64,000 nucleotides of DNA from Exiguobacterium acetylicum (GCF_022170825.1 NZ_CP081878.1:2935001-2999000); one strand, 5' to 3'; shown: positions 41,766 through 51,454, counted from the stretch's first letter. Translations and numbers: made by a program. Notes: a model not told the origin generated them from the sequence alone.

Positions 41766-42881
41766 TTATTTACTTGTTTGTTTAATTGGGAACCAGCCTG
41801 GACGACTTGTGATGCCTTTCCATAAAGCATCCGGAACGACAAGTTCGGCTTGTGCTTCTGGATCAAGTTCTGTCCGGATTGACGCAAGGTCACCCGCTTC
41901 GACTTTTTCAACCCACTTCGGTTCCATGATGAGTTCACGACCGAGAGCGATCATCGGCACGACAGTCAAGCCTTGTTCGACTTCGTCCGCTGTGTGAAGC
42001 GAACCGACACCAATGACAGGTACTTGTTCGCCAACACGCTCTTGAACGAGTGTAATTGGTGAAGTTTTTTCGTTTTCATCACGAATCGAACCTGCGAAGA
42101 AGTCCATTACTGAAACGTGCAAGTAATCGAGGTCTTTTTTCGCTAATTCATCGACGAGACGCATCGTATCATCGAGTGTGATTCCTGGATTTTCGATCTC
42201 TTCTGGAGAGAATCGGTATCCGACGATGAACGAAGGATCTTGTTTTGCGACGGCTTCGACTGCATCGACAACAGCTAGTGGGAACGCAAGACGTTTCTCT
42301 AAGCTACCGCCCCATTTATCTTCACGACGGTTTGAGTGTGGAGAGAAGAACTGTTGAATCAAGTACGTGTTTGCACCATGAATCTCAACACCATCAAATC
42401 CAGCTTCCATCGCACGACGTGTTGCTTGACCGAATGCTTCGATGATCGCTTCGACTTCCTCAGCTTCTAGCGCACGTGGCGTCATTGCCCCCTCACGTAC
42501 TGGTGCGACAGCACTAGCACTGACCGTTTGTCCACCAACGAGTTCCGGTGGTGCCATACGACCAGCATGGAAGATTTGCAAGATTGCTTTTGCGCCTTTG
42601 TCTTGAATCGTTTTTGCAAGTCGCTTCAGACTTGGAACGAGATCGTCACGGTGCGCGCCGAATTCATTCGGGAATCCTTGACCGTCTGCTGTAACATTCG
42701 CACATGCTGTAATGACTGCACTGACGCCACCTGAACGTTCTGCGTAATACGCGAGTTCAGCATCGGATACTTCGCCGTTTTCTTGCGCTGCATAGTTCGT
42801 CATCGGTGCCATTAAGACGCGGTTTTTCAGCGTCACACCGTTTGGTAATGTAAATGGTTCAAACATTGCTTGAGTTGCCAT
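41766..42881 (-). CDS. NADH:flavin oxidoreductase, Old Yellow Enzyme family
   Basis: A 371-residue FMN-dependent TIM-barrel enzyme of the OYE/YqiG type. 'FEPFTLPNGVTLKNRVLMAPMTNYAAQENGE' opens the barrel, 'AILQIFHAGRMA' and 'GFDGVEIHGANTYLIQQFFSPHSNRREDKWGGS' (residues ~165-200) carry the substrate His/Asn pair and flavin contacts, and 'VPVIGVGSLHTADE' binds the phosphate. It reduces activated C=C bonds. GGAGG ten bases before the ATG at 42881 excludes longer starts. It may be co-transcribed with the MMPL gene upstream. Confidence 0.93.
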   Translation of the reverse strand: MATQAMFEPFTLPNGVTLKNRVLMAPMTNYAAQENGEVSDAELAYYAERSGGVSAVITACANVTADGQGFPNEFGAHRDDLVPSLKRLAKTIQDKGAKAILQIFHAGRMAPPELVGGQTVSASAVAPVREGAMTPRALEAEEVEAIIEAFGQATRRAMEAGFDGVEIHGANTYLIQQFFSPHSNRREDKWGGSLEKRLAFPLAVVDAVEAVAKQDPSFIVGYRFSPEEIENPGITLDDTMRLVDELAKKDLDYLHVSVMDFFAGSIRDENEKTSPITLVQERVGEQVPVIGVGSLHTADEVEQGLTVVPMIALGRELIMEPKWVEKVEAGDLASIRTELDPEAQAELVVPDALWKGITSRPGWFPIKQTSK

Positions 42882-42973
42882 GAGTGAAGTGCCTCCTCTA
42901 ATTTCTTGAATTGAATATCGACAGTATACGCTCGTCTTCCTCTGAATAGCTACTGATGTGCTTACGCAATGTG

Positions 42974-45064
42974 TCACTTACGGATTACTTTACGACGACC
43001 ACCTGGCCACCACCAGTTCCAGTGACCAAAGAGCTTCATCAATGCGGGAACGAGCAACATCCGGACGATCGTTGCATCAATGAAGATTGCGAGTGCGATA
43101 CCGACACCCAGTTGTTTGATCGGACTGACACCTGTGAAGGCAAACGCCCCAGTGACGACGATCATGATTAAAGCAGCAGACGTAATGATCTTACTTGTCT
43201 TCGCAAGTCCCATCTCGGTCGCATAATCGTTATCCCCCGTCTCGTCGTAGTATTCTTCCATCCGAGAAACGAGAAAGACTTCATAGTCCATCGATAAACC
43301 GAAAACGAGTGAGAAAATGAAAACAGGTGTCAGTATGCCAATCGTCTCCTGTGGAAGAATCCATCCGGACTCAAACAAGATAACGAGTAATCCAAATGTT
43401 GCTCCTAAACTGAGTAAGTTCATCAAAATCGCCTTGATTGGGATCAAGATAGACCGGAAAGCGATCAGCAAAATGATGAACGTTGCCAAGACGACGACAC
43501 CGACTGCTAAGGGAAGTTTCGATTCAATGGCGTCGTAAATTTCTTGATTGAAAGCTGCAGGTCCCCCGACGAGATAACCATCCGCCTGCATGTTTCGCAC
43601 CCAGTCCTGCGAGGCAGCGTCCCCCGGGTCCCCTTTTAAATTGACATCGATCCGTGCTTGATCGTCCTCTGATAGAAATGCTGTCAAGGCTTCGCTCCCG
43701 GCAGGAACAGCGAGTAACTGTTCGAGCGGAACCTGTTGCTGCTCGGCGATTGTTACAGCCGAAACAACGGAACGCACTTCCGGATCCGACTCGAGTCGGA
43801 TCGTCACATCTTCGATTTTTTCTCGTCCCACCTCTGAGGAAGCATCAGCAGATAAAATAAGAACAGCATCCGTTCCATCGTTCCCGAATGTTTTCTCCCA
43901 TGATTCAAAGGCAAGACGCGACGGATACGATTCCGGTAAGGCAGTTGCTTGTGGAATATTCAACGTCAAATCACGGAGAGGAAGTAAACAAGGTAACAAT
44001 AGCAACAGAGATAACACGGTCACGGCAACCGGACGCTTCATGACGAAACGAGCGAGACGACGCCAGCGATCTTCACTACGCCCTGCACGCTGTCGGAAGA
44101 GTCGTCCTTTCTCTAGCACTTTTCCGAAGACGATCAACAATGCCGGTAAGAGCGTCAACGCGCTGACGACTGCTCCAAGAACCGAAACGAGCGTCCCGAT
44201 CGCGACAGCCCGGAAGACATCAACATCAATCAATAAAAGTCCGGCAAGTCCGACGAACACACAAATCCCCGAAAATAAAATCGAGCGCCCTGCCGTCTCG
44301 ACCGAGCGAATCGCTGCTGCTCGGATACTTTGCCCACCCTGACGTTCTTCGCGGAAGCGATTGACGTATAGCAATGAAAAATCAATCCCAAGCGCAAGCG
44401 AAATCATCGCGACTGCATTCAAGACGAAAATCGATAACTCTTGTTGCCCGGCAACAAAATAGAGGACACCTGCCCCAAAAACAAAGGTAACAAGCCCCAT
44501 GATCAACGGTAAAATCGCAGCAATCGGTGTACCGAAGACAAGTAATAAAACGATCAATGCCGCCGGAATACCGATCAACTCCGCTCGAATCAAATCATTT
44601 TTCGAAGCCGTATTCAAATCATCGACGACGACCGGTTCACCGGTCAGCCGAATCGTCCCGGTATCATCCAGTTGACGGGTGACCGCAGCTGCCCATTTCG
44701 AATCAAGGTTCGGTACACCGACCGTTACATATCCCTTATCATCACGAATCGCTTGTGGATTTTCGACGGGTCCAGTCACGTTACCGACGCCTTTAATATC
44801 ACGGAAACGCTCGACATGCTGCACCATCGTTTGTTGTAGATTCTCTTGGTCTTCAAATAAAACGATGATTGTGTGTGGATCCTGATCAAAATCCTTATCT
44901 AATGTCGTCTCGACGCGTTGAAAGTCGCCGTCACGTGTAAATCCGTTTCCTTCTAAGCGATCCGGTAATTGATACGCAAAATAACCGAGCGCGACGAGCA
45001 GGATCGCCCAAACGACCAATACTCCTCGAAAATACGCACTAATCAGATGACCAAGCCGTTCCAT
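42974..45064 (-). CDS. MMPL/RND-family exporter
   Basis: A 696-residue protein with 11-12 membrane segments and two large extracellular loops, of the MmpL/YdgH type. The proton-relay motifs are 'SLALGIDFSLLYVNRFREE' in the first half and 'VFGLSMDYEVFLVSRMEEYY' in the second. Family members export lipids or drugs. The start at 45064 has AAAGGGG upstream. No dedicated regulator or partner gene is next to it. Confidence 0.9.
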   Translation of the reverse strand: MERLGHLISAYFRGVLVVWAILLVALGYFAYQLPDRLEGNGFTRDGDFQRVETTLDKDFDQDPHTIIVLFEDQENLQQTMVQHVERFRDIKGVGNVTGPVENPQAIRDDKGYVTVGVPNLDSKWAAAVTRQLDDTGTIRLTGEPVVVDDLNTASKNDLIRAELIGIPAALIVLLLVFGTPIAAILPLIMGLVTFVFGAGVLYFVAGQQELSIFVLNAVAMISLALGIDFSLLYVNRFREERQGGQSIRAAAIRSVETAGRSILFSGICVFVGLAGLLLIDVDVFRAVAIGTLVSVLGAVVSALTLLPALLIVFGKVLEKGRLFRQRAGRSEDRWRRLARFVMKRPVAVTVLSLLLLLPCLLPLRDLTLNIPQATALPESYPSRLAFESWEKTFGNDGTDAVLILSADASSEVGREKIEDVTIRLESDPEVRSVVSAVTIAEQQQVPLEQLLAVPAGSEALTAFLSEDDQARIDVNLKGDPGDAASQDWVRNMQADGYLVGGPAAFNQEIYDAIESKLPLAVGVVVLATFIILLIAFRSILIPIKAILMNLLSLGATFGLLVILFESGWILPQETIGILTPVFIFSLVFGLSMDYEVFLVSRMEEYYDETGDNDYATEMGLAKTSKIITSAALIMIVVTGAFAFTGVSPIKQLGVGIALAIFIDATIVRMLLVPALMKLFGHWNWWWPGGRRKVIRK

Positions 45065-45093
45065 GATGCGTCCCCTTTCTCTAACAAACGTAC

Positions 45094-45132
45094 AAAAAAC
45101 ATCCTTCTTGCTGAAAAGCGAAAAGGATGTTT
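45094..45132 (-). terminator. Terminator of the gene at 45136
   Basis: AACATCCTT/AAGGATGTT arms followed by T-run on the minus strand. Confidence 0.8.
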
Positions 45133-45135
45133 CCA

Positions 45136-45936
45136 TTACGTCTTTTGAAAAATTTGAACCCATGTGTTGCCGAACGTCGCGGACGTCGAAACGATAGCAA
45201 GACGACGTGCCTCTTCATCGAGTAACACACTTTTGAGTAAAACGGAGGAATGACATCCCTCAAACTTATATTTCAGCTGATTCTTCTCATACAAGTAAAA
45301 ACGAGATGAATCGGTGATCGAAAACAATTGGTGCCTGTGGTCAACGAGCGAATACTCCGCGTAATCCGAAAAGGGAATGATCGACTCCTCATTCGTCGCA
45401 GCATCCCAAATGACGTATCGTTCCTTTTGGTCGTCATAGGAGATGATCGTAGTAGGAGCAATGAATCGTTCGAACGTCAAACGTGTATCATATCCCCGCT
45501 CAACCAAGCGTCCGAACAACGGTGCCTCTTCATAGTCAGAGTACCGCCAGTTCCCTGTTTGAACGTTTACGCAGACGACATCTGTTTCTGCCGTGTACAG
45601 GAAAATCTCATCTTCTTGCCACAAGAATAAATTACTGAACCATGCCTCGGAAAAAGCAGCAGGTCGCTTGATATATTCTAAATGCCCTTGCTCTAAATCT
45701 AATAAACCAAAATAAGCTGACTCTTCAAATACGATGAACAATCGTCCACCGCCTGGCTCAATGTACCAGGAGAATGGAACATACGCACATGCTGTTTCCC
45801 ATAGTGGTTTTAAATCCGCATCACATTTCATAAATCCGTGGCGATCTCGAAAAAGAAGCAAATCCTCTCCGATTCGATCGAACAGTGAGACGGATTCATG
45901 GAGTAACAGCTCTGCAGCAGGTTTATACATATGCAT
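45136..45936 (-). CDS. Unrecognised WD/beta-propeller-like protein
   Basis: About 266 residues, soluble, without signal peptide. The sequence alternates short hydrophobic strands with aromatic and acidic turns ('LFIVFEESAYFGLLDLEQG', 'EIFLYTAETDVVCVNVQTGNW', 'QLFSITDSSRFYLYEKNQL'), as in small beta-propellers. I cannot name a family. ATG codons at 45936 and 45930 are both close to an AGGAAG ribosome site. It is monocistronic and ends in its own terminator. Confidence 0.7.
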   Translation of the reverse strand: MHMYKPAAELLLHESVSLFDRIGEDLLLFRDRHGFMKCDADLKPLWETACAYVPFSWYIEPGGGRLFIVFEESAYFGLLDLEQGHLEYIKRPAAFSEAWFSNLFLWQEDEIFLYTAETDVVCVNVQTGNWRYSDYEEAPLFGRLVERGYDTRLTFERFIAPTTIISYDDQKERYVIWDAATNEESIIPFSDYAEYSLVDHRHQLFSITDSSRFYLYEKNQLKYKFEGCHSSVLLKSVLLDEEARRLAIVSTSATFGNTWVQIFQKT

Positions 45937-46007
45937 CACTTCCTACTTCATACGGTATCAACCTTCTTCATTTCTCGCTACTATTGATGCGCTCGACTTG
46001 CACCTCC

Positions 46008-46016
46008 TGTTATACT
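46008..46016 (+). promoter_or_regulatory. Extended -10 promoter of yycC
   Basis: TGTTATACT, an extended -10 box, 30 bases before the yycC start. No good -35 is seen. Confidence 0.4.
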
Positions 46017-46045
46017 AACCTCATGGAAAAAGGAGGATGAACCGG

Positions 46046-46219
46046 ATGAAACCTTTACAACTATCCGCTGAGACGGCTGTCGAACTTTCGAAACGTCTGA
46101 ACGTACCCCTCGAGCAATTGATGCATATGCCCCGCCATATCTTGATTCAAAAGCTCGTCGAATTAGAGCAAGAACAAGCGAAAACAGAAACTGACCCGTC
46201 TAACGAAACTGAATCTTAA
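46046..46219 (+). CDS. yycC: YycC-like small protein
   Basis: A 57-residue protein 'MKPLQLSAETAVELSKRLNV' with 'PLEQLMHMPRHILIQKLVEL', which is the conserved core of the YycC family of Bacillales. Function unknown. The sequence looks like a compact helical, possibly helix-turn-helix fold. GGAGG nine bases before the ATG at 46046 sets the start; the ATG at 46037 directly follows the ribosome site and is too close. Confidence 0.82.
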   Translation: MKPLQLSAETAVELSKRLNVPLEQLMHMPRHILIQKLVELEQEQAKTETDPSNETES

Positions 46220-46223
46220 GCAA

Positions 46224-46259
46224 TAAAGCCTCTTATCCAACGATGGAAAGAGGCTTTAC
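46224..46259. terminator. Bidirectional terminator after yycC
   Basis: TAAAGCCTCTT/AAGAGGCTTTA arms. It lies between convergent genes. Confidence 0.8.
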
Positions 46260-46266
46260 TTTAAAT

Positions 46267-46749
46267 CTAGGATTGCGGATGATAATCTGATTTACCGTAT
46301 CGAAAGACATTAATGATTGCTTTCCCGTCACTCGGATAACCATTCGGATGATCAATCGGAAAGAGTGAGAAAAAGACGAAATAGAATGAGAAATATGCGA
46401 ATTGGTACGTAAAAATCGATGCCTCGAACACACCAGCATAAATGAGACCATTGACGACTAAGATACTCACTAAGTTTGCGATCGATCCACCTGCATAGAC
46501 CATAATGTTAGCAAATTTCGTTTCATGACGTAGTGCCTCATATTGACACCACCCATCCCAAAAATAGATACGATTCAGTCGAATCGGTCCGACACGAAGT
46601 AACGATTTTCCGGAACCAATATTGATCTCCATGTTTCCACCGAACAATCGGGCAAAAAAGTAATGCCCCATCTCATGAATCAATGTCACGATAGGCAACA
46701 GTAAAAAGAACGACAAAAAGAATTTCCATAAATCCTCAAAACCAAACAT
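46267..46749 (-). CDS. Small M50-like membrane metalloprotease
   Basis: A 160-residue membrane protein with the zinc-binding motif 'LIHEMGHYFFARLFGG' in the first segment. The later stretch 'FFSLFPIDHPNGYPSDGKAI' resembles the third-ligand region of site-2-protease relatives. It is half the usual size and has four hydrophobic segments, so it is a minimal or divergent member. Substrate unknown. Confidence 0.78.
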   Translation of the reverse strand: MFGFEDLWKFFLSFFLLLPIVTLIHEMGHYFFARLFGGNMEINIGSGKSLLRVGPIRLNRIYFWDGWCQYEALRHETKFANIMVYAGGSIANLVSILVVNGLIYAGVFEASIFTYQFAYFSFYFVFFSLFPIDHPNGYPSDGKAIINVFRYGKSDYHPQS

Positions 46750-46891
46750 ACACCGTACATCCTTTCATAAAAACAACATCCTATATACTACTTAAGAGGT
46801 TTTTTCCCGAAAGATGACGCTTCAAACAAAGTTTCGATAAATTCAGGCAAGTCAATTTCATGACAGGCTGACATCGGACTGTCATCCACGT

Positions 46892-46925
46892 AAAAAAGGA
46901 CGAAGCCATCTTACGCTTCGTCCTT
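46892..46925 (-). terminator. Terminator of the pullulanase gene
   Basis: AAGGACGAAGC/GCTTCGTCCTT arms followed on the minus strand by T6. Confidence 0.85.
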
Positions 46926-46931
46926 CTGCAT

Positions 46932-48938
46932 TTAATCAGTCTTCTTTCGACGCTTGTTCGCTGCGTACAACAATCCGATGATCGTTAATGCAGCACCACC
47001 TGCCACCGCATATTTCTTATAGTCCGCTTTTCGTTCGGCAATGACCGTCGTCGTCAATGCTTGGATGACTAACTGTTTCTCTTCGTGCAACCGTGGTGCG
47101 TGCAACTTAACGGCCCCCGACTCAACCAATACCTCGAATTCACCGTTTGGCAATTCAATCGTGATATCCTCTTCCGTCGCATTGTGGTAGACACGTTGCC
47201 GCTCGACATATCCTTCATAGGTGCGTTTTAGTTCAAAGGCAATAACACCTTCCCCTTCTTCAAGGAAGCGCAGATGTTTTTTAATCATCGCCGCATTTGC
47301 GAGACGGAACATCGGATACTGACGACGAAGGGCAATCAGTCCTTTGACGTACTCAACTGCCGGACGCTCTGTTTCCGCCCGTTCGTAGTCGAGACGATTG
47401 ACGACCTCTCCGGCATTGAAGCTGTCACGAATACCGTCCTTCGTTCGGAAAAATTCTTGTCCAGCGTGGAGGAAAGGAATTCCTTGTCCCGTCAAGATGA
47501 TCGCATTTGCGAGCATTTGACGCTTACGTCGAATCTCTTCCGTATCCTCTGGACGAGATACCGATAACTTGTCCCAAATCGTTAAATCATCGTGAGCTTC
47601 GACGTACGACACGACCTGATTCGGTTCATCGGCAAATCCTTGCGAAGAGACGTTACCGGCGATTCCCCGTTTGACTTCACTCGTTCGGTCGAATGCACCG
47701 CTGATGAAACCACGGTCTTCCGGCGTTTGGACGTCGCCTTTGACGCCGTCTCGTAAGCCATTATTGAAATGAGCGATTCCTGGCATTTTCGGTGCATTGA
47801 AGTAATTCGCTTTCTCTTCCGGATCAAGTGGTGTATCGAGATCCCAGCCTTCCCCGATGATTAAAATCGACGGATCGATACGATCAAGCGCATGACGTAC
47901 TTGATTCATCGTCTCAACATCATGAAGCCCCATCAAGTCGAATCGGAAACCATCCAGGTGGTATTCTTTCGCCCAGTACGTCACACAATCAAGGATGAAC
48001 TTCCGCATCATCAGACGTTCAGACGCCGTATCATTTCCACAGAAACTACCGTTTGACAGACTACCATCTGCCTCTTGACGATAGAAGTATCCAGGAACGA
48101 ACTGACCAAGCGGAACTGTTGCCGCATCATACGTATGATTGAAGACGACGTCCATGATGACACGGATACCACGGTCATGTAACGCTTGTACTAATTGTTT
48201 TAATTCAAGGATCCGCGTTCGTGGATCATCGGGATTCGATGAATACGAACCTTCCGGCGCAAAGTAGTTCACTGGGTCGTAACCCCAGTTATAGTTATCC
48301 GGGTCGTTCGGTGCTGTCTCATTGACTGAGCCAAAATCGTAGATCGGCAGTAACTGGACATGTGTCACACCGAGATCCGCTAAATAATCAAGTCCTGTCA
48401 ATCCACCATTTGGTGTCCGCGTCCCTGCTTCCGTTAGACCAGCAAATGTGCCACGTGCGACGACACCACTAGCCGGATGACTCGTTGCATCGCGTACATG
48501 CAATTCATAGACAACTGCGTCTTGCGAAGAATGAAACAGTGGGCGTTCTTCGATCCATCGTTCTGGTGTCACACTTGTCGGGTCAATCAACGCACCGCGT
48601 TTTCCGTTCGTTCCGACGGCTTTTGCATACGGATCGACTGCTTCGACCTTTTGTCCGTTGATGCTCGCTTGAAACGTATAGAAGTAACCTTCATATGTCG
48701 CTCGATCGAGTTCAACGACGTACGTTCCCCGTTCGCCCGCCACCATCTCGATCTCTTCGACTTTTCGTGCGCGTAACGTCTTGTAGAGACGAATCACGAC
48801 ATGCTCTGCTGTCGGCGCCCATAATCGCACGTGAATCGCTTTCTCTGAGAAAGTCGCTCCTAAATCATTTCCACTATAGGCAAATCGCTCATCCAGTTCT
48901 TGCGGTGTGAGCGTCAACATGTCTGCTGTTTGTTTCAA
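46932..48938 (-). CDS. pulA: Type I pullulanase with C-terminal membrane tail
   Basis: A 668-residue GH13 debranching enzyme that cuts alpha-1,6 bonds in pullulan and glycogen or starch dextrins. It has an N-terminal CBM48-like region ('IHVRLWAPTAEHVVIRLY'), the type I signature 'YNWGYDPVNY', and the catalytic residues in 'DGFRFDLMGLHD' (nucleophile), 'LIIGEGWDLDTP' (acid) and 'YVEAHDDLTIWDKL'. There is no signal peptide, but residues ~640-660 form a hydrophobic helix followed by KRRKKTD. A TTG start at 48938 is supported by AAGGGGTG seven bases upstream. Confidence 0.92.
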   Translation of the reverse strand: MKQTADMLTLTPQELDERFAYSGNDLGATFSEKAIHVRLWAPTAEHVVIRLYKTLRARKVEEIEMVAGERGTYVVELDRATYEGYFYTFQASINGQKVEAVDPYAKAVGTNGKRGALIDPTSVTPERWIEERPLFHSSQDAVVYELHVRDATSHPASGVVARGTFAGLTEAGTRTPNGGLTGLDYLADLGVTHVQLLPIYDFGSVNETAPNDPDNYNWGYDPVNYFAPEGSYSSNPDDPRTRILELKQLVQALHDRGIRVIMDVVFNHTYDAATVPLGQFVPGYFYRQEADGSLSNGSFCGNDTASERLMMRKFILDCVTYWAKEYHLDGFRFDLMGLHDVETMNQVRHALDRIDPSILIIGEGWDLDTPLDPEEKANYFNAPKMPGIAHFNNGLRDGVKGDVQTPEDRGFISGAFDRTSEVKRGIAGNVSSQGFADEPNQVVSYVEAHDDLTIWDKLSVSRPEDTEEIRRKRQMLANAIILTGQGIPFLHAGQEFFRTKDGIRDSFNAGEVVNRLDYERAETERPAVEYVKGLIALRRQYPMFRLANAAMIKKHLRFLEEGEGVIAFELKRTYEGYVERQRVYHNATEEDITIELPNGEFEVLVESGAVKLHAPRLHEEKQLVIQALTTTVIAERKADYKKYAVAGGAALTIIGLLYAANKRRKKTD

Positions 48939-48969
48939 AGCTAAGCACCCCTTTCATTTCATGGTTTTT

Positions 48970-48978
48970 ATTATAACA
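48970..48978 (-). promoter_or_regulatory. Extended -10 promoter of the pullulanase gene
   Basis: TGTTATAAT on the minus strand, about 35 bases before the TTG start. No clear -35. Confidence 0.5.
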
Positions 48979-48992
48979 AAATTTTAAAGCAG

Positions 48993-49021
48993 TGGACGCT
49001 TCCGGTATTCCTCTCTAAAAT
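48993..49021 (+). promoter_or_regulatory. Sigma-A promoter of yajQ
   Basis: TGGACG, 17 bases, TAAAAT. The -10 lies inside a CTCTC/GAGAG inverted repeat. Confidence 0.55.
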
Positions 49022-49049
49022 AGAGAGTGGAATGAAAGGGGAGATTAAA

Positions 49050-49544
49050 ATGGCAGCAAAAGATAATTCATTTGATATCGTGTCACAAATCAACATCGAG
49101 GAAGTGAAGAACGCGGTTCAGATTGCACTGAAGGAAATCACGAACCGCTTCGACTTTAAAGGTTCAAAGAGTGACATGAAGCTTGAAAAAGAGGATTTGA
49201 TTTTGATCTCAGATGACGATTTCAAACTCGATCAAGTCAAAGACGTCTTAACAGCAAAATTGATCAAGCGAGACGTTCCGACTAAAAACCTGCAGTACGA
49301 AAAAGTCGAGCAGGCTGCCGGTAATACGGTCCGTCAACGTGTCATCCTCAAAAGTGGAATCGATCGTGACGATGCGAAAAAGATCAACAACGCCGTCAAG
49401 GAATCAAAATTAAAAGTGAAGACACAGATCCAAGATGACCAAATCCGCGTCACAGGTAAATCACGAGACGACTTACAACAAGTCATGCAGATCGTTCGTG
49501 AGCTTCCATTATCAGTCGACGTTCAATTCATTAACTTCCGTTAA
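49050..49544 (+). CDS. yajQ: YajQ-family nucleotide-binding protein
   Basis: A 164-residue cytoplasmic protein of the YajQ/UPF0234 family with two ferredoxin-like domains. The N-terminus '[19 protein letters not shown]', '[19 protein letters not shown]' and the C-terminal '[16 protein letters not shown]' are conserved. Members bind nucleotides, and a Xanthomonas member binds cyclic di-GMP. GGAG six bases before the ATG at 49050 sets the start. Confidence 0.95.
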   Translation: MAAKDNSFDIVSQINIEEVKNAVQIALKEITNRFDFKGSKSDMKLEKEDLILISDDDFKLDQVKDVLTAKLIKRDVPTKNLQYEKVEQAAGNTVRQRVILKSGIDRDDAKKINNAVKESKLKVKTQIQDDQIRVTGKSRDDLQQVMQIVRELPLSVDVQFINFR

Positions 49545-49592
49545 TCGATTCACATCATATCGGCTGAACGTTCTTGCTCAGTCCATCAAACT

Positions 49593-49644
49593 AAAAAAAG
49601 AGAGGTACTTTCTGGATCGTATCCAAAAAGTACCTCCCTTTTTT
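49593..49644. terminator. Bidirectional terminator after yajQ
   Basis: GAGGTACTTT/AAAGTACCTC arms with inner GGAT/ATCC, flanked by A-run and T-run. Confidence 0.85.
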
Positions 49645-49651
49645 CTGTTTC

Positions 49652-50437
49652 TTACTGCGCTGTATAACCACCATCGAGAACGACAGCTTGACCCGTAACA
49701 CCTGCCGCTTTGTCACTTGCAAGGAAAATCGCGTAATCCGCGATTTCTTTGACTTGGAGTAAACGTTGTTGCGGAACAAGTGGGTAGATGACTTCTTCGA
49801 GTACACGTTCGAGCGGTACATTTCGTGTTTCAGCGAGCGAAGACAATTGGTTTTGGACGAGTGGTGTATCGACATATCCTGGGCAGATCGCATTGACCGT
49901 GATACCAGAAGTTGCTCCTTCTAATGCGGCAACTTTTGTTAAACCGATGACGCCGTGTTTCGCACTGTTATAGGCAGCTTTCCCAGCAAAACCAATCAAT
50001 CCGTTGATTGACGACATGTTCAAGATTCGTCCAGAGCCTTGTTTTTTCATGATCGGGAAGACGTATTTCGTATAGAGGAATGGTGCACGAAGCATGATGC
50101 TTTGAAGCAAGTCGAATTTCTCAGTCGAGAACTCTTCGATTGGTGAGACGTGTTGCATTCCCGCGTTGTTGATGACGATATCAATCGTTCCGTAATGTGC
50201 GACCGTCTGATCGATACTTGATTTGATTGCTTCTTCATTCGTCACGTCACCTGCGACGGCAAACGCATCGAAGCCTTTTTCACGAAGCGTTTCAGCTGAG
50301 CGTTTAGCAGCTTCTTCTTGAAGATCGACGATGACGACCTTCGCGCCTTCTTGAGCGAATTCTTCAGCGATCTCAAGACCGATTCCGCTTGCTGCTCCTG
50401 TAATTAACGCGACTTTTCCTTCGAGTTGTTTCATCAT
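49652..50437 (-). CDS. 3-hydroxybutyrate dehydrogenase-like SDR
   Basis: A 261-residue classical SDR. 'KVALITGAASGIGLEIAEEFA' binds NAD, 'NNAGMQHVSPIEEF' with its Gln/His is typical of D-3-hydroxybutyrate dehydrogenase, 'YNSAKHG' is the catalytic Tyr-x-x-x-Lys, and 'CPGYVDTPLVQNQL' is characteristic. It would interconvert acetoacetate and 3-hydroxybutyrate. The divergent LysR gene is the likely regulator. Confidence 0.9.
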   Translation of the reverse strand: MMKQLEGKVALITGAASGIGLEIAEEFAQEGAKVVIVDLQEEAAKRSAETLREKGFDAFAVAGDVTNEEAIKSSIDQTVAHYGTIDIVINNAGMQHVSPIEEFSTEKFDLLQSIMLRAPFLYTKYVFPIMKKQGSGRILNMSSINGLIGFAGKAAYNSAKHGVIGLTKVAALEGATSGITVNAICPGYVDTPLVQNQLSSLAETRNVPLERVLEEVIYPLVPQQRLLQVKEIADYAIFLASDKAAGVTGQAVVLDGGYTAQ

Positions 50438-50519
50438 GATGGATTCCTTCTTTCTTTATCTTTACGTGTTCGGTTTCTTTACTGTACGCTGATTGAAAGA
50501 ATAATAAAAATGAATACTT

Positions 50520-50536
50520 GTTATGACATCTATAAC
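50520..50536 (+). promoter_or_regulatory. LysR-type operator between the SDR and LysR genes
   Basis: GTTAT, 7 bases, ATAAC: an inverted repeat with the T-N11-A spacing favoured by LysR regulators, 22 bases before the lysR start. Confidence 0.5.
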
Positions 50537-50558
50537 TCAAAAGAATAGGAGAATACTG

Positions 50559-51437
50559 ATGGATTTCCGCCAACTGGAATACTTTACGGAAGTGGCACGC
50601 TTCAAAAGCTTCACTCGTGCGGCTGAACATCTCCATGTCACGCAACCGACGCTCAGTAAAATGGTTCGTCACTTAGAAGAAGAACTCGAGATGGAATTGT
50701 TCGACCGGAGTAAACGACAAATCGCCCTAACGGATGCCGGTGAGACATTATTGATCGAAGGTGAAAAGATTCTGCGTCAGTTATCCGATTTACCTTCCCA
50801 TCTCTATGATGTCATGCATCTGACGAAAGGAACGATCCGCCTCGGTGTTCCTCCACTCATCGGCTCGCTGTTTTTCCCGGGTCTCCTGCGGCGTTTCGAA
50901 GAGACATATCCAATGATTCAAATCGAATTGATCGAAGCCGGTGGACATGCGTTAGAAAAAGCAGTCGTCGCCGGTGAAGTGGATCTAATCGCAACGGTCC
51001 TTCCTTCGGATGAGCATTTAACGACGCATCCCTTCATCGAAGAAGAACTCCATTTGTTTTTACCTAGTGATCATCCACTCGCTGATCGGTCGATAATTGC
51101 GTTAGAAGAAGTCGCTGATATGCCATTCGTTTTGTTTAACGAAACGTTCTCGCTTCATGATGTCGTTTTGAATGCTTGTCACGATGCAGGGTTCACACCA
51201 CACGTTTCCCGAATTAGTTCGCAGTGGGACTTCCTCTGTTTGCTGGTCGCAGAAGGAAATGCTGCGACCGTCCTTCCGCGTTCGATCGCAGATCGCTTTT
51301 CGATTCGTGGTGTCAAAACGATTCCCCTGAAAACGCGTGTGCCATGGCATTTAGGAATTGCTGTCCCGACCGGTCGCTATCAATCGTACGTGACGCGAAA
51401 ATGGATTCAGTTCGTCAGTGATATGTATTCCAAATAA
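50559..51437 (+). CDS. LysR-family transcriptional regulator
   Basis: A 292-residue LTTR. The winged helix-turn-helix covers 'FRQLEYFTEVARFKSFTRAAEHLHVTQPTLSKMVRHLEEEL' (residues ~3-43), followed by a periplasmic-binding-like effector domain ('GTIRLGVPPLIGSLFFPGLL', 'GEVDLIATVLP'). The overall sequence resembles the CidR/YwbI group. It is divergent from 3-hydroxybutyrate dehydrogenase and 91 bases before a carboxymuconolactone-decarboxylase-like gene; either could be its target. AGGAG seven bases upstream sets the ATG at 50559. Confidence 0.92.
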   Translation: MDFRQLEYFTEVARFKSFTRAAEHLHVTQPTLSKMVRHLEEELEMELFDRSKRQIALTDAGETLLIEGEKILRQLSDLPSHLYDVMHLTKGTIRLGVPPLIGSLFFPGLLRRFEETYPMIQIELIEAGGHALEKAVVAGEVDLIATVLPSDEHLTTHPFIEEELHLFLPSDHPLADRSIIALEEVADMPFVLFNETFSLHDVVLNACHDAGFTPHVSRISSQWDFLCLLVAEGNAATVLPRSIADRFSIRGVKTIPLKTRVPWHLGIAVPTGRYQSYVTRKWIQFVSDMYSK

Positions 51438-51454
51438 GCATACCTTTTATAAAA

